The notes under the pieces: generated by a model
What the model was told of the DNA's origin: nothing
Database searches by the model: none
The model's input: only the letters and a program-made list of their open reading frames with translations
Made by a program: the position numbers and the translations under genes
Source of the DNA: a virus
Direction: 5' to 3' (one strand)
IMG/VR virus record: IMGVR_UViG_3300032241_002083
Coordinates: 1-64,000 of that record
Length of the DNA stretch: 64,000 nt
Shown here: piece by piece, positions 48,917-58,700 of the stretch
Layout of the letters: each line of letters starts with the position of its first letter
How positions within the stretch are numbered: the first letter of the stretch is position 1

Positions 48917-50039
48917 TAAAAAACTTTTGTCTTGTTTTATAAATAAATTTCTTGATATAATTGATATGCTCAAATTTATCTGGTAAATCAGAATTTTTGA
49001 ATAATTCATCCATTTTAGCCAAATTTTCATCAGATTTATCAATTAGAGTTTGTAAGTCATACTTACCTTTACGAATATCTATCAAATATTCTCTATTAGG
49101 ACGAAATATATTAATAGTTTTGTGTAAAGGTATTTCCATAGCAGTTTCAATAATTCTTATATTATGAAGAATATTTTTACCGTCTATTTTTTGACCATGC
49201 CCCTCTACATCAACATATCTATCAGTATTTCTGTTTTCTAACCAATATTTATATTGTGCCCATTTTTTACATGCCTGTGAATAAGCATCTTTATGAAAGA
49301 AAAGAATTGCTAATGGTTTATCACCAATTTCTATTTCAGAAAGGCAAACATCATTTGCATCTTCACCAGTTGTGATACCTCTATATTGATAAGTAGTAGA
49401 ATGAAAAAGTAAATAAGAATCTCTAAAATGCTCAAGTTTAGAAAGACCGCAGTTTTCGGTTTTAAAACTATTTTTTTCCAACCATTCAGTATATTTAATA
49501 GCATTAGTATCAAACATTTTACCATCCTTAATAGAAGAAAAATCATAAACAGAGCATAATTGTTCAACGGTTTTACGTTCAATTTTTTCTTTTTCCCAAT
49601 TCATCATTTTATCTTTTCCTTTTGCTTGATGTATCTGTCCTGATGCATAATTTGCGAAACTATGTCGAAGATTTTTGGTCAAAAAAATATCCTTAAACTT
49701 TAAGATTTCTCTAAAAGTATCAGTAATATGAACGATACAATTCTCTGGGGAATAAAGCAATTCTAACTGATTAGGATCGCCTTTTGAGCAAGAAGTTAAA
49801 AACTTTTCTAATTCAAAGTATTTTTCATCCTTATTTATGATTATTTCATCACGGTAGCCGTTGATATATTTATCATAAGGGTCTTGTAAAAAGACACCTT
49901 TATAATCGACATCCGAACCAGCCTGGGACTCTGTTTTTTCAATGTTTGTTCCGTATGCTTGCGAGCCGACTATACATTTAAATATTATTACATGATTTTG
50001 GATCTTTAGCAAACATTCTTTTTCTTTCTGGATATTCAT
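48900..50039 (-). CDS. Predicted nucleotidyltransferase (RlaP/YcgL-like)
   Basis: A 379-aa protein with the polymerase-beta nucleotidyltransferase motif 'CIVGSQAYGTN' (G-S at about residues 25-26) followed by 'GSDVDYKGVF' (D-x-D). The remaining 320 residues are mostly helical, as in the RlaP-type predicted nucleotidyltransferases associated with RNA repair and in related phage proteins. Together with the small ligase (15478) and HAD-SAK protein (8053) it may belong to an RNA-repair repertoire; that link is inference because the genes are far apart. Its first 60 bases overlap an out-of-phase remnant. Confidence 0.75.
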   Translation of the reverse strand: MNIQKEKECLLKIQNHVIIFKCIVGSQAYGTNIEKTESQAGSDVDYKGVFLQDPYDKYINGYRDEIIINKDEKYFELEKFLTSCSKGDPNQLELLYSPENCIVHITDTFREILKFKDIFLTKNLRHSFANYASGQIHQAKGKDKMMNWEKEKIERKTVEQLCSVYDFSSIKDGKMFDTNAIKYTEWLEKNSFKTENCGLSKLEHFRDSYLLFHSTTYQYRGITTGEDANDVCLSEIEIGDKPLAILFFHKDAYSQACKKWAQYKYWLENRNTDRYVDVEGHGQKIDGKNILHNIRIIETAMEIPLHKTINIFRPNREYLIDIRKGKYDLQTLIDKSDENLAKMDELFKNSDLPDKFEHINYIKKFIYKTRQKFFNEKFS

Positions 50040-50421
50040 AGCCTATTTCGTTTATTATTTTTCTTGTTTTTCGTTTGTCTATGTTAAATTGTAAAGATAT
50101 TTGTCTAATACTATAACCTTTATCTAAAAGCGAAACAATAAGACTGCATTCAATATCTTTTAAATTATCTGTGTTTATTTCATATGCATATAACTTTTCA
50201 TCACTATAAAATCACTCAAAATCATTTATCGTAAAATCTAACCACTCAAAGCCAATAGAATACCATAATCCGAATGGCTTTGATACTATACCTTTATTTT
50301 TTTGCTCTGTAATTTTTGTTTCAATTTTATTACAATGAGTTACATGTAACTTAGTTTTAGAATCAATTCCTAATGCTTTTAATTGCGATTTAAAAGAGTT
50401 TGTATGTCCGCTGATTTTCAT
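49978..50421 (-). pseudogene. Gene interrupted by one in-frame TGA, with C-terminal helix-turn-helix
   Basis: From ATG 50421, placed five bases after a host-type -7 box, 69 residues are read (MKISGHTNSFKSQLKALG..., then 'KPFGLWYSIGFEWLDFTIND') to TGA at 50212-50214. The same frame continues for 78 residues ('FYSDEKLYAYEIN', then 'LLDKGYSIRQISLQFNI', a helix-turn-helix as in homing-nuclease tails) to TAA at 49978. The 'KP-x-GLWYS..W' segment is seen in small phage proteins of unknown role. The last 60 bases overlap the next gene. Either a nonsense-broken gene or two fused remnants. An ATG at 50481 is rejected because the promoter lies inside that extension. Confidence 0.55.
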
Positions 50422-50426
50422 AATAA

Positions 50427-50458
50427 CAAAGATACAATTTTTTTTAATTTTCTTCAAA
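50427..50458 (-). promoter_or_regulatory. Bacteroidetes-type promoter TTTG-N20-TATCTTTG (minus strand)
   Basis: TTTG (50458-50455) and TATCTTTG (50434-50427) on the minus strand with 20-base spacing. The ATG follows after five bases, so the transcript would start at or near the ATG itself. Confidence 0.75.
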
Positions 50459-50533
50459 AAAGAGAAACATATTTTTTTCAATTATTTCTCTTGCGGGGGA
50501 AGGAAATGTTTTAATATATAAAAATAAAATAAT

Positions 50534-51232
50534 ATGAATAATTATATAGGAATAGATATAAGTATAAATAGCACTGCGGTTTATATAAATAGCAAAAAAG
50601 GAGAAACGATATTATCTTTTACTAACAAAAAGGATAATAATGTTTATATAAAAGGATTAGATAATTGTGGAGTCAAATTCTTTCACAATACTAGAGATGT
50701 ATCAGAAAATTATTCTGAAAATGAGATATTAAAATTAATACATTATGCTAAAATTTCTGATTTATTTTTAGAAGAATTAAAGAAATATATTGATGTTAGT
50801 GAAAAAACATATTGTCAAATCGAAGGTTATTCATTTTCAAAAAACACAAGTTCTATTTTAGATATTGTTTCGTTATCCACTTTGATTAGAAGAAATTTAT
50901 TAACTTTAAAAAATATAGATATTACTATAATTTCCCCAAAATCTCTTAAATTAGAAACTTGTAAAATTTGTTATGAGCCAATAAATATTGGAAAAAAGAA
51001 ACCAAAATATGATTATAGAAATAATCAGGGAATTTCTGGTGGTTCGTTTAAAAAGCCAGAAATGTTCAGAGCAATGATTGAAGGTAATATAAGTTCTCCG
51101 ATAATTTCTTTTTTATTAAATTATAAAGATTTGATGGATAGAGATAAAATTCCAAATCCTATAGAGGATATAATAGATTGTATTTTTGCCGGTAAATTGA
51201 AAATTAAAGAAATAGAAAATGTTATTAGATAA
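50534..51232 (+). CDS. RuvC-like Holliday junction resolvase
   Basis: A 232-aa RNase H-fold protein: first-strand 'YIGIDISINSTAV' (Asp8), a central 'YCQIEGYSFSKN' (catalytic Glu, about residue 97) and a late 'NPIEDIIDCIFAGKL' (Asp pair, about 216-222), the acidic set of RuvC/poxvirus A22-type resolvases. It would resolve branched DNA before packaging. The extra 'KTCKICYEP'-like Cys pair is unusual. A TTTTAATATATA box is upstream. Its 3' end is overlapped by 14 bases by a homing endonuclease gene. Confidence 0.75.
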   Translation: MNNYIGIDISINSTAVYINSKKGETILSFTNKKDNNVYIKGLDNCGVKFFHNTRDVSENYSENEILKLIHYAKISDLFLEELKKYIDVSEKTYCQIEGYSFSKNTSSILDIVSLSTLIRRNLLTLKNIDITIISPKSLKLETCKICYEPINIGKKKPKYDYRNNQGISGGSFKKPEMFRAMIEGNISSPIISFLLNYKDLMDRDKIPNPIEDIIDCIFAGKLKIKEIENVIR

Positions 51233-52406
51233 ATTTGTTGAGATAGAAGTAAAATCCTCAAGAATTATAGGTGAATTAAAAAAAATAGATTTATATGTAA
51301 AAATTGGTGAAATAATACAATTGGATATAAATAAATTATGGAAAAATTCGAACATAATGATTAATGTTAAATGCGATGTTTGTGATTTAAAAAAATCTAT
51401 TTCTTATGCTTCTTATAATAAAAATTATTTTAAGCATAAAATATATTGCTGTTCTAATAAATGTGCTGTTATTAAAAATAATTTAACTAAATTAGAAAAA
51501 TATGGAGATAAAAATTATACAAATCCAAATAAAGCAAAAGAAACAAAAGAAATAAAATATGGAAATAAAAATTATATTAACCATCAAAAAATAAAACAAA
51601 CTAATATTAAAAGATATGGAGATGAAAATTTTAATAATCGTGATAAATATAAAGAAACTTGTTTAGAAAAATATGGAGTTACTAATTCTTTTTTAATAGA
51701 AGAAGTTAAAGAAAAAATAAAAAAAACAAATATTAAAAAATATGGAATTGAAGATGCAAGAAAATCAGAAATTATAAAGGATAAAAGAATTAAAACATTA
51801 ATAGAAAAATATGGAGTTGATAATTATTCTAAAACAGAAGAATTTAAAGATAAAGTTATAAGAACATCCATTGAAAAATACGGAGTTGATAGTTTTAATA
51901 AATCACAAATAATGAAAGATAAAAAAATCGAATCTATGCTTAATAAATTTGGATATATATCAAATTCAATGACATATGAAAGTAAAGAGAAATTAAAAAA
52001 AACTAATTTAGAAAGATATGGAGTTGATTATCCAATGCAGGTTGAAGAATTTTATTTAAAACAGCAAAAAAATTCATTTAAAATTAATTATTTAAATGGT
52101 ATTCCATATCAAAGTTCTTATGAGAAACATTTTTTAGAATTTATGGAGCAAAATGGACTATTTAATGAAATAAAAAGAGGAAAATTTATTAAATATGAAT
52201 ATGAGAATAAAATAAAAATACATTATCCAGATTTTTTTATCGAAAAATTTAATTTAATAATTGAAATTAAATCAAGTTATTATTATAATAAATTTTTTGA
52301 AAAGAATAAAGCAAAAATGGAAAAATGTATATCAGAAGGTTATAATTATTTATTTATTATAAATAAAAATTATGAAGTTTTAAAATACATATTATTTTAT
52401 GGTTGA
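51219..52406 (+). CDS. Homing-endonuclease-like protein with KYG repeats and PD-(D/E)XK-like nuclease
   Basis: A 395-aa protein. An N-terminal Cys-containing module ('VKCDVCDLKKS', 'YCCSNKCAV') is followed by about eight 24-residue units (E-K-Y-G-V-D-N-Y/F ... K-x-K-E-K-I-x-K-T) at residues 90-285, likely DNA-reading helices. A nuclease-like end has 'IHYPDFFIEKFNLIIEIKSS' (D ... E-x-K). This layout occurs in phage homing endonucleases. Very Lys-rich (A-rich codons) compared with the neighbours. Its start overlaps the RuvC-like gene, as expected for a recent 3' insertion. Confidence 0.75.
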   Translation: MLLDKFVEIEVKSSRIIGELKKIDLYVKIGEIIQLDINKLWKNSNIMINVKCDVCDLKKSISYASYNKNYFKHKIYCCSNKCAVIKNNLTKLEKYGDKNYTNPNKAKETKEIKYGNKNYINHQKIKQTNIKRYGDENFNNRDKYKETCLEKYGVTNSFLIEEVKEKIKKTNIKKYGIEDARKSEIIKDKRIKTLIEKYGVDNYSKTEEFKDKVIRTSIEKYGVDSFNKSQIMKDKKIESMLNKFGYISNSMTYESKEKLKKTNLERYGVDYPMQVEEFYLKQQKNSFKINYLNGIPYQSSYEKHFLEFMEQNGLFNEIKRGKFIKYEYENKIKIHYPDFFIEKFNLIIEIKSSYYYNKFFEKNKAKMEKCISEGYNYLFIINKNYEVLKYILFYG

Positions 52407-52446
52407 TGATTGTAGCAACTATTATATATTTTTTAATATAAGGAAT

Positions 52447-52944
52447 ATGAAAAAAAGAAATAATTTAAGAAGATATATTACTAAGGTAATGCAAGAATCA
52501 AAAGAGGCAAAATCTAAAAAGTATGTAGATACTTTTAAGTATTGTAAATATACGCCTGAAATTTCTGAAAAATTCTATAAATTTTTAGATTTAAGTTTAA
52601 AAATGCCTTTTGAAATTCAAAATGAAAAAGATAGTTTTATTTTGACGATTAATTTATCAGAATATGATGACTCAAAACAAAATAATAATAAATCTACAAT
52701 CACATTATATGATGATAATTTTATAACATTTTACATAACCAAAAATAATTTTAAAATAACTAAAAATCATATGGAAATTTGTGGCTATCAAGATCCAAAT
52801 ATATACGAACTTTATAAAATTAAATTTGAAGAAAATTATAAAAAGAAATCTGATGAATCATTCCACAAAACAATTAATGAAATTTTAGATATTATACCTC
52901 AAATCGGTAGAGAGTATAAAATTGACGAAATACTAAAAGATTAA
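52447..52944 (+). CDS. Hypothetical protein with R-x3-I-D-x-I-L tail
   Basis: A 165-aa basic-start protein (MKKRNNLRRYITKVMQES...), with a beta-rich centre ('KDSFILTINLSEYDD', 'STITLYDDNFITFYITKNNF') and the C-terminus 'GREYKIDEILKD', matching the shared tail. I chose the ATG at 52447 because AAGGA and TTTAATATA precede it; the upstream in-frame ATG at 52399 overlaps the endonuclease. No family recognised. It directly precedes the gp46-like gene. Confidence 0.6.
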   Translation: MKKRNNLRRYITKVMQESKEAKSKKYVDTFKYCKYTPEISEKFYKFLDLSLKMPFEIQNEKDSFILTINLSEYDDSKQNNNKSTITLYDDNFITFYITKNNFKITKNHMEICGYQDPNIYELYKIKFEENYKKKSDESFHKTINEILDIIPQIGREYKIDEILKD

Positions 52945-52976
52945 AACTTTTCGATTGATTTAAACTATCATGTAAT

Positions 52977-54665
52977 ATGATAATAAGCGAAATTACAATT
53001 AAAAATTTTAAATCCTTCGGCAATAATGAGCAAACTTTAAAACTTAATACTAATAAAGGTGAGTTAATACTTTTAGCCGGTTCAAATGGTAATGGCAAAT
53101 CATCTTTGATAGAATCGTTTGAATATATTTTGTATGGAGCAGTCAAAAGTGGTAAAACTAAAAAATGGGCCACGCTTTCATCGCTTCCTAATAGAATTAA
53201 TGGTGAATTATTAACAAAAATAGTTTTCACTTCTGGTGGAACAGAAGTGAAAATTGAAAGAGGTTATGATCCAGCCGTTCTTAAACTAACTGAAAATGGT
53301 GTTTTAAACGAAAGAGCCGGTAAAACTAATATAAATGATTTAATTGAGAAATATATTGGATTTGACGTTGAAACATTTAAATCTTTTATTTCTATGTCGG
53401 TTAATCATTTTAAAAATTTTATTTCTCTTTCTAATGAGGAAAAACAAATTCTTTTAGATAAGTTATTTAATTTAGAGGTTATTAATCTTTTAAACTCTAT
53501 ATTGAAGGACTTAAATAAATCAAATAAGAATTTAATTTTAAAGCATGAAACTGAAATTTCTACTCTGGAACAATCAATTAATTCAATTCGCCAATCTATA
53601 CTGAAATCTTTAGAAAAAGAGCAAGAAGATATACAAGGTGAAATTGAGTCTATTAAACAATTAATGGAATCTCAAAAATCTAAATATGCTGAATTGAAAG
53701 AAAAGGTTGAAAAAATTAAATTAAAAGATCAAGAATTAAAGCAGCAACTTGATAAAGAAAGAGAGGCACATATGTCAATTCAAAATGAATTAAGAAATAC
53801 ACAAAAAAGTATTGATTTATATAATTCTGGTAAATGTCCTACCTGTCAAACTCCTTTTGATAGTGAGCATTTTGTTAGTTTATTAGAAACTTTGATTGAG
53901 AAGAAAAAATCATCAGAAGGAATTATGAATGAAATAGGTTCTAATATAAATGCTTTAAGAGAAAAACAAAAGAAATTAGGAAATATTTCAGAAGAAACTA
54001 CAAAGTCGTTTAATGATATAACATGGCTTTTAAAAAGTTATAAACAACAGATAGATAAATTACAATTAAAAGCAAATTCAAATGAAAAAACTTCTTCTTC
54101 GGTAGAAGAGTTTCAAAAAACTATTGATGAATTATTAGAAAAACAAACGGGAAGTAGAGAAACTTGCGATTTGTTTAAAGAAAAAGAAATTTATTATAAG
54201 GAATTGTCAAAAATATTTTCTGATGAAGGAGTTAAAAAATCTATAATTTCTGGTATAATTAAACCAATTAATATATTTATTTCGGAAAATATAAAACATA
54301 TGGGACTTCCATTTCAAGTTGAATTAGACGAAACATTTTCGGCAAAAATTAAACAATTCGGTATTGAAGTTGAACATGATTCATTAAGTTTAGGAGAAAC
54401 AAAAAAATTAAATTTATGTTTTTTGATGGCATATCTTAAATTGATAAGAACCAAGAAAAATGTTAATATTCTATTTTTGGATGAAGTATTTTCATCATTG
54501 GATATGGAAAGTATTGAATCAGTATTGTTTTTATTAAAAGATTTTTCAACTAATTATAATGTTAATATATTTGTAGTACACCATTCAATTATGAACCAAG
54601 AATGGTTTGATAGAATAATTGAGATCAGAAAAAATGTGTTTTCCGAAATTATATATATAAAATAG
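52977..54665 (+). CDS. gp46/SbcC/Rad50-like recombination ATPase
   Basis: A 562-aa SMC-like ATPase: Walker A GSNGNGKS (35-42), coiled coils around a zinc hook 'KCPTCQTPF' (Cys287, Cys290), signature 'SLSLGETKKLNLCFLMA' and Walker B 'NILFLDEVFSSLD' near the end, followed by 'VVHHS'. With its Mre11/gp47 partner it processes DNA ends for recombination-dependent replication. The short coiled coils and length match T4 gp46. No gp47 gene lies in this window; the phosphoesterase at 39100 is too small. Confidence 0.92.
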   Translation: MIISEITIKNFKSFGNNEQTLKLNTNKGELILLAGSNGNGKSSLIESFEYILYGAVKSGKTKKWATLSSLPNRINGELLTKIVFTSGGTEVKIERGYDPAVLKLTENGVLNERAGKTNINDLIEKYIGFDVETFKSFISMSVNHFKNFISLSNEEKQILLDKLFNLEVINLLNSILKDLNKSNKNLILKHETEISTLEQSINSIRQSILKSLEKEQEDIQGEIESIKQLMESQKSKYAELKEKVEKIKLKDQELKQQLDKEREAHMSIQNELRNTQKSIDLYNSGKCPTCQTPFDSEHFVSLLETLIEKKKSSEGIMNEIGSNINALREKQKKLGNISEETTKSFNDITWLLKSYKQQIDKLQLKANSNEKTSSSVEEFQKTIDELLEKQTGSRETCDLFKEKEIYYKELSKIFSDEGVKKSIISGIIKPINIFISENIKHMGLPFQVELDETFSAKIKQFGIEVEHDSLSLGETKKLNLCFLMAYLKLIRTKKNVNILFLDEVFSSLDMESIESVLFLLKDFSTNYNVNIFVVHHSIMNQEWFDRIIEIRKNVFSEIIYIK

Positions 54666-54729
54666 TATTTTTACAAATGGCTTATAAACATTAGGATTAA
54701 AAATGGATGTCCTAAATATAAAGGATTAA

Positions 54730-54825
54730 ATAAGTGAAAGTTGTTTAAAGAATAATATAAAACTTATAAGAATTCCATATATAGAAAAGAATATAGAAAC
54801 GATATTAAAATATGTGGTTGGTTAA
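54730..54825 (+). pseudogene. Remnant of a Vsr-like homing endonuclease C-terminus
   Basis: An open stretch without a start encodes 'ESCLKNNIKLIRIPYIEKN' and ends IETILKYVVG before TAA at 54823. It aligns by eye with the end of the 42815 endonuclease ('NNFCEDNYINLIRIKYTEID', EEILNNYF). It suggests a former endonuclease just downstream of the gp46-like gene, now deleted except for its tail. Confidence 0.55.
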
Positions 54826-55027
54826 TATTAAAAAGATGCCAGATGAATTTTTATTTTCATTAAAAGGAACTGCTGTGGTAAGATTATTCAAAACTTGTGG
54901 TTGGAGTCCTATAATTAATAGATTTGAAAAATGGTGTTGTGAAAATGATTATTGTTTTGAAAATTATTTTATAACACTCTCTGAATGGAGAAATAAACAA
55001 ATAGATAAGATTTTAGAAGATGAATAA
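54812..55027 (+). CDS. Small protein with R-x3-I-D-x-I-L tail
   Basis: A 71-aa protein ending 'ITLSEWRNKQIDKILEDE', the same tail as the 45360 product. The body has 'FEKWCCENDYCFENYF' with three Cys. The true start is uncertain: the ATG at 54812 lies within the endonuclease remnant, and the Met of 'MPDEFLFSLKG' (54836) is an alternative; the N-terminus may have been lost when the endonuclease decayed. The stop overlaps the DnaJ-like gene start by 8 bases. Confidence 0.55.
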   Translation: MWLVNIKKMPDEFLFSLKGTAVVRLFKTCGWSPIINRFEKWCCENDYCFENYFITLSEWRNKQIDKILEDE

Positions 55028-55748
55028 ATTAAAGAATTATTACGGTATATTAAATATAAACAATGCAGCAACCGCTAAACAAATAAAGTTAGCGTATTAT
55101 GCTATTTCAAAAGAAAATCATCCTGATAAAGGTGGTGATGAAGATATATTTAAAGAAATAACAGAGGCATATAAAATACTTTCAAATAAAGTTTCAAAGG
55201 AAGAATATGATAAAAAATCTAAATTTGGTGCTAACTACGATGAAACATTAGAAATTTATGATTTTAAATTTAGTAATCAGACAGCGGAATATAAGAGAGA
55301 TAATGAAATGTATCATGATTGGAAGGATAAAGAAGAATTAACTATTATTCTTTATATTGATGATACATTTAATGGTTCTATTGAATATGAAAGATGGGTC
55401 CTTTGTAAAAAATGTGGTGGTTGTGGTAAAGATACAGAATCAAAAATTCAAATAAAAGGTCCAGACGGCACTATTAAATATTTCGATGCTTCTGAAGGTT
55501 GTGATTTTTGCGATGGGACTGGTAAATGGGGTGATAAAGATTGTTTCTTTTGTTTTGGTGCAGGTAAAATAAATGGTAAAGATTGTGACGCTTGTCAAGG
55601 TTCTAAAAGAATTAAAGGAAAACAAAAATTAACAGGTATTAAAATGAAACCAAATGATAAAGATCATAAAGTTGAATTTATGGGTCATGTATCAAAAGAT
55701 ATTCCTGGTAAGGTAGGACACCTTTGGTTAGTTAGAAAATCAAATTAA
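55020..55748 (+). CDS. DnaJ-like co-chaperone
   Basis: A 242-aa protein: J domain at residues 1-65 with the HPD motif (34-36) that stimulates Hsp70 ATPase. A short linker replaces a Gly/Phe region, then a zinc-finger domain with four C-x2-C-x-G-x-G-like repeats ('CKKCGGCGKD', 'CDFCDGTGKW', 'CFFCFGAGKI', 'CDACQGSKR'). It then carries only a short substrate-binding part, so it is about 130 residues shorter than bacterial DnaJ. Probably recruits host DnaK for phage assembly. It is convergent with the giant tail gene, overlapping by 4 bases. Confidence 0.9.
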   Translation: MNKLKNYYGILNINNAATAKQIKLAYYAISKENHPDKGGDEDIFKEITEAYKILSNKVSKEEYDKKSKFGANYDETLEIYDFKFSNQTAEYKRDNEMYHDWKDKEELTIILYIDDTFNGSIEYERWVLCKKCGGCGKDTESKIQIKGPDGTIKYFDASEGCDFCDGTGKWGDKDCFFCFGAGKINGKDCDACQGSKRIKGKQKLTGIKMKPNDKDHKVEFMGHVSKDIPGKVGHLWLVRKSN

Positions 55749-58700
55749 AAAGATCTTAAACTTGGTGTAGTTTCAACAGATGATGCTAATGGTAGTGTAT
55801 AGCCAGTGAATATAGCAGGACTATAAAAACTTCCAGTATAACCAATTTCTGTTGGATTAATTGATAAAACTACATTTCCAATATAATTAAAATTTGCATT
55901 AGTATAATCAATATAGGGAGCATAAGCGATATAAGATGGATATATTGTTTGTGATATATCCGATTCTGTTGCGTATTCAAAGAATGGAATCATATCTGTT
56001 TCATAGAATGAAAGATTATTTATGCTAATTTGTGAATTAGTTCCGACTAAGAATAAATTTAATTGTTGTTTATTATAGAACCATTCAGTTTTAATAAGAT
56101 TTGTGGTTAAAGCATGATTAAAATTCGTTGAATCATAAATATTACCAAAAACTAAATTGGAAGCTGTATATGTAGTTAAATTCATAGATATTTGGTAATA
56201 TCTATTTTGAGTCGTGCTAATATCGATATTATCAATTACAATACCATTATATCCTGAGAATGTAATTGATAGTATGTCAGAAGTATCATAAGTAACATTA
56301 GAAGTTATATGAGTTATTCCACCTAAAAGATTACTAAATGTCCATCCATTATTTAACAATGAATTTAAACCAAGATTTGTAATATCACTGCTGGCTGGAC
56401 TATCAAAATTTCCACTATTTGGAATCAAATTTCCATATATTGTTGAAGAATATCCTAGTGAATAATTATTTGTATTAGTTGTGATAGAATCTTTAAAATA
56501 AGAATTACTGCTTAATATATCGAAAGTTGGAGAGCCATATAAATTTTTTCGATTCTGGTAATAACTATATGTTCCAATTGGTGATGTTTCATAAATCGTA
56601 GTTTTTGTATTTATATTAACCTGTGATGTAGTTTGATAATTTACATCAATCCAAGAAAGATATAATGAAGAAGTTCCAGTTCCGATATTCTCATCTTTAA
56701 ATATGAAATTTTGGACTAAACCGGTATCATATGTTACTGATGTTGCATATTTTAAATTAGAGGCTGTTGCAATACTGCTAATAAAATGTCCTCCGTCAAA
56801 AATTCCATCTATTAAATGAGAATCTTTCATTTCTGTAATATATGGGAAACCTTTAAATAACCCATAATTCCATATACCACTAAAATAACCAGATAAAAAT
56901 GCTCCCGACAACCAAACATTTTTACTTAAATAAATTAAATGATTTGGCGAATCTTTCGTAATGTAATTAATTGGAGTAGTTAAAATATATTCTAATACTA
57001 TATTATCATATGGATTAGTTGTATCAACATAAACTACCTTAAATTTATCTCTTAGAATTATTCTTTGATTATTAATATCTAAACCAACAACATTTCCAAC
57101 ACTTACATAATCACCTATATTAAAAATTGGTAAAGCACTGTCATTTAAAAATTGTAATTGTATTCTATGTGTTACAGAATCTACTCTAATATAAGAACCA
57201 CCTAAATATAAATCACAAAGTGTTAAAGTTGAATCATTTCTCCAACCATTATTCCAAACACCATTTTCCCATATTCCACTATAAAATTGTCCATTTCCGA
57301 ACATAACTGGTATATTCCAGGGTGTTTCTGGAATTATATTTGATGGTAAAGAAATTGTTGCTGACAGTGTAATTGAACTACTGGAACCCCATATATTATA
57401 TTGTGTATTGTTTAAATTTTTGTTATAATTTATTTTTGATTCTATAACTTGAGCTGATAAAATAACAACTTCTTCAATATAAGGATTTAGTGGTGCGGTT
57501 CTGTAAATACTAAAAGATTTATTTGTTCCACTAGCCCAATATGCAATATCTTCTGCAGTATAATTTAGTGTTATTGTAAATGAGCCTATTCCACATAAAG
57601 TAGTTGATGACGTATAACCAACATTTACAACAACTCCAACCGGCGAAATATGCGGAATAATAGGTGAAATAGGATGAGTTGTTGATATACCAGGCGCATA
57701 AGGATAATCTATATATCCAGTTATGATTATAGTATAACTAGATGAATAATCTGTAAAAATATCTTTTGTTCCTATGCTATTGAGAGCATAAAGGGTTGAT
57801 GTGCTAGAATATGTATATGTTAATTGATAATTAGGTTGGGATATTGTTTCGCCTATCCAATTATAAGTATAACTACCACCAATAGAGGTTTCGTGCCAGT
57901 AATGTTTATTATAATTTGATTTCCAATTCCAAAGTAATCCAGAATGAGTCCAACCAAATCCAGAAGGACTCATGTTAGGATTTACAATCATTTCAACAGA
58001 GCTTCCCGTGAATATATTTAGTATATGTATAGATGTTTCATTTGTCCAATTAGCAATGTTGTAAATTACATATTTAGCTTCTGGATTAGTTATAATCATA
58101 CTGTCTGTGTCAATAGAATTTACATCATAATTTGTTCCAAACCAATTACCATTTCTCCATAAACCAGACTGCCAGTAAATATTTTCAGCAGTTCCATATA
58201 ACCAAGTTCCATTTAACCAAATACCACCTAACATGTATCCTCCATTAAATATACCATTTTGCCATTGAGAAATATAAAATGTGCTATTATTTAATTTACC
58301 ATTTAACCAAATACAAGAATTGTTGAAGTTAAAATTAAAATTATTTGAATTAGTAGAACCTGATAAACTTTGGTCTATAAATGGATTAAATGCACTATTA
58401 TTAAATTGTCCATCTTCAAATGTTCCATTTAACCAAGCACTATTATTTATAATACCTGATGAATTTGAGAAAGTTCCTCCAAGCCATAGCATGTTTTGAA
58501 AAGTTACATTTTTACTAATAATTTTAGTATCATTATATCTAGGCACAACAGGATAAACTCTTTGACTTGGATCTCCTAAATGTGTTTCAGTTACTACAAA
58601 GCCATCTAACCAAATACCATAATAATTATTATTTGTAAATGAATTTACAAAATTAGATTCATTTTTATAAACTGAAAATGTAGCACTACCATTAAATATA

